DNA of 6,286 nucleotides from Thermomicrobiaceae bacterium (GTDB taxonomy: Bacteria; Chloroflexota; Chloroflexia; Thermomicrobiales; Thermomicrobiaceae), in contig SKTL01000062.1 of NCBI GenBank assembly GCA_007122555.1, forward strand, positions 1-6,286, written 5' to 3'. Numbering within the stretch: position 1 is the first letter of the stretch; every line of letters starts with the position of its first letter. The position numbers and the translations under genes are program-made. The notes under the pieces are model-generated. The model ran no database searches and was not told where the DNA came from. It worked only from the letters and a program-made list of their open reading frames with translations. Positions 5,937 to 6,286 of this stretch are shown piece by piece.

Positions 5937-5945
5937 AGTATAACA
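5937..5945 (-). promoter_or_regulatory. Putative extended -10 promoter for the roadblock-fusion gene
   Basis: The minus strand reads TGTTATACT, matching the extended -10 pattern TGnTATAAT at 8 of 9 positions. Extended -10 promoters can work without a good -35, and none is seen here. Initiation near 5930 would give a leader of about 92 nt before ATG 5838. Confidence 0.45.
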
Positions 5946-5953
5946 ACCGCCTG

Positions 5954-5966
5954 CCCGGATTCCGGG
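5954..5966. promoter_or_regulatory. 13-bp palindrome upstream of the extended -10, candidate operator
   Basis: CCCGGA and TCCGGG flank a single T. The centre is too short for an RNA hairpin, so if functional it would be a DNA-binding site. It starts 8 bp upstream of the extended -10 at 5937-5945 on the minus strand, in the spacer/-35 zone of that promoter. Confidence 0.35.
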
Positions 5967-6076
5967 GTGAAATCCGCCCGATGACCGGAGTACGGACGTG
6001 TCGCCGTTCCAGTACATTTGTCCCGGGAGATACGTCAGCAATATGCGCAAACCTTCGGCGCACCAACAGGGTCAGG

Positions 6077-6088
6077 ACAGGCGCCTGT
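6077..6088. promoter_or_regulatory. 12-bp perfect palindrome upstream of the HTH regulator
   Basis: ACAGGCGCCTGT is a perfect palindrome ending 29 bp before the ATG of the winged-helix regulator and 15 bp before its Shine-Dalgarno site. It abuts TGTTATCCT, which could act as an extended -10. Regulators of this fold often bind palindromes in their own promoter, so this is a candidate autoregulatory operator. Confidence 0.4.
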
Positions 6089-6117
6089 GTTATCCTTGGA
6101 ACTGGAGGAAGCAAACG

Positions 6118-6286
6118 ATGAGCCGTCAAGTTGCGCGACGCAAACAGCCTGGATCAACCCGCGGCAAAGTGCTCGAAGCATTGAAAAAGAGCGACGGGTT
6201 GACCGCAGACCAGCTCGCCGATCTCATCGGCGTGACATCGATGGCTGTCCGCAAACATCTCGCCGCGCTCGAGCGCGACGGTTACG
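6118..6286 (+). CDS. ArsR/SufR-like winged-helix transcriptional regulator, N-terminal part
   Basis: The first 56 codons of a DNA-binding regulator that continues past the right edge. After a basic leader (MSRQVARRKQPGSTRGK) comes a canonical winged helix: KVLEALKKSDGLTADQLADLIGV, then the recognition helix TSMAVRKHLAALERDGY. 'VTSMAVRKHLAALE-DGYV' is the pattern seen in SufR-type iron-sulfur regulators and related ArsR/DeoR-like proteins, where the C-terminal half carries cysteine ligands or another effector domain. That half is not in the window, so the effector is unknown. The start is firm: GGAGGA (6104-6109) lies 8 nt before ATG 6118. The gene diverges from the roadblock-fusion gene across 279 bp. 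The palindrome at 6077-6088 suggests autoregulation. Confidence 0.85.
   Translation, partial: MSRQVARRKQPGSTRGKVLEALKKSDGLTADQLADLIGVTSMAVRKHLAALERDGY

Larger units (their letters stand above)
5839..6117. other. Intergenic region with several palindromes and divergent promoter-like elements
   Basis: A 279-bp gap between two divergent genes. Minus-strand frames of 64-70 codons cross it but start without ribosome-binding sites and have no recognisable product. I see no tRNA or riboswitch. It contains the promoter and operator candidates listed separately, plus an 8-bp TCCCGGGA palindrome (6021-6028 region) of uncertain meaning. It probably holds the control regions of both genes. Confidence 0.6.

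Noticed and set aside
5839..6117. Possible tRNA or small RNA in the 279-bp gap
   Set aside because: No acceptor-stem pairing, TTC-arm motif or CCA end could be found, and the inverted repeats there are too short to suggest a structured RNA.
1..6286. CRISPR array, insertion sequence, integrase site or defence island
   Set aside because: No regularly spaced repeats, transposase or integrase motifs, terminal inverted repeats with target duplications, or known defence domains were seen; the gene content looks like ordinary chromosome.

Overview
The window is about 6.3 kb of moderately GC-rich bacterial chromosome (roughly 58-60% GC by eye). It is densely coded and has no mobile element, CRISPR array or RNA gene that I can see. 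Gene style suggests Chloroflexota, perhaps near the Thermomicrobia: an arginyl-tRNA synthetase with the HIGH motif in an SQPNTHKAFHIGHLRN context, a short RmlA-type nucleotidyltransferase, and several lineage-type small membrane or secreted proteins. That assignment rests on recalled family resemblance and is tentative.

Most genes lie on the minus strand. Read in transcription order from about 3.95 kb down to 1, they are: a C45-family Ntn-hydrolase (2809-3948); a three-helix membrane protein (2333-2656); a two-helix membrane protein with a DUF948-like layout (1847-2278); a sugar-1-phosphate nucleotidylyltransferase (873-1640); and the N-terminal 266 codons of argS (1-800), which runs off the left edge. 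The gaps are 152, 54, 206 and 72 bp. The 152- and 206-bp gaps each hold a good -10-like hexamer, so the block is probably three transcription units (C45 alone; the two membrane proteins; nucleotidyltransferase plus argS) rather than one operon.

Divergent from the C45 gene is a small exported or anchored protein with two cysteines (4114-4548, plus strand). It converges, with only 18 bp between stop codons, on a 423-residue minus-strand protein (4567-5838). That protein joins a four-helix membrane domain to a helical linker and a C-terminal roadblock/longin-like domain. It is the most unusual protein here and looks like a membrane-tethered sensor or small-GTPase-regulator module, although no GTPase partner lies in the window. 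A 279-bp intergenic region follows, rich in short palindromes and with promoter-like elements. The window then ends in the first 56 codons of an ArsR/SufR-like winged-helix regulator (6118 onward, plus strand).

No obvious pathway unites these genes. argS and the nucleotidyltransferase are housekeeping or cell-surface functions and the rest are mostly uncharacterised. I see no clear new defence or mobile system. The items most worth a second look are the roadblock fusion protein, the secreted two-cysteine protein, and perfect palindromes at three putative promoters (2737-2750, 5954-5966, 6077-6088). Two start codons were revised on Shine-Dalgarno evidence: the C45 hydrolase to ATG at 3948 and the secreted protein to GTG at 4114.
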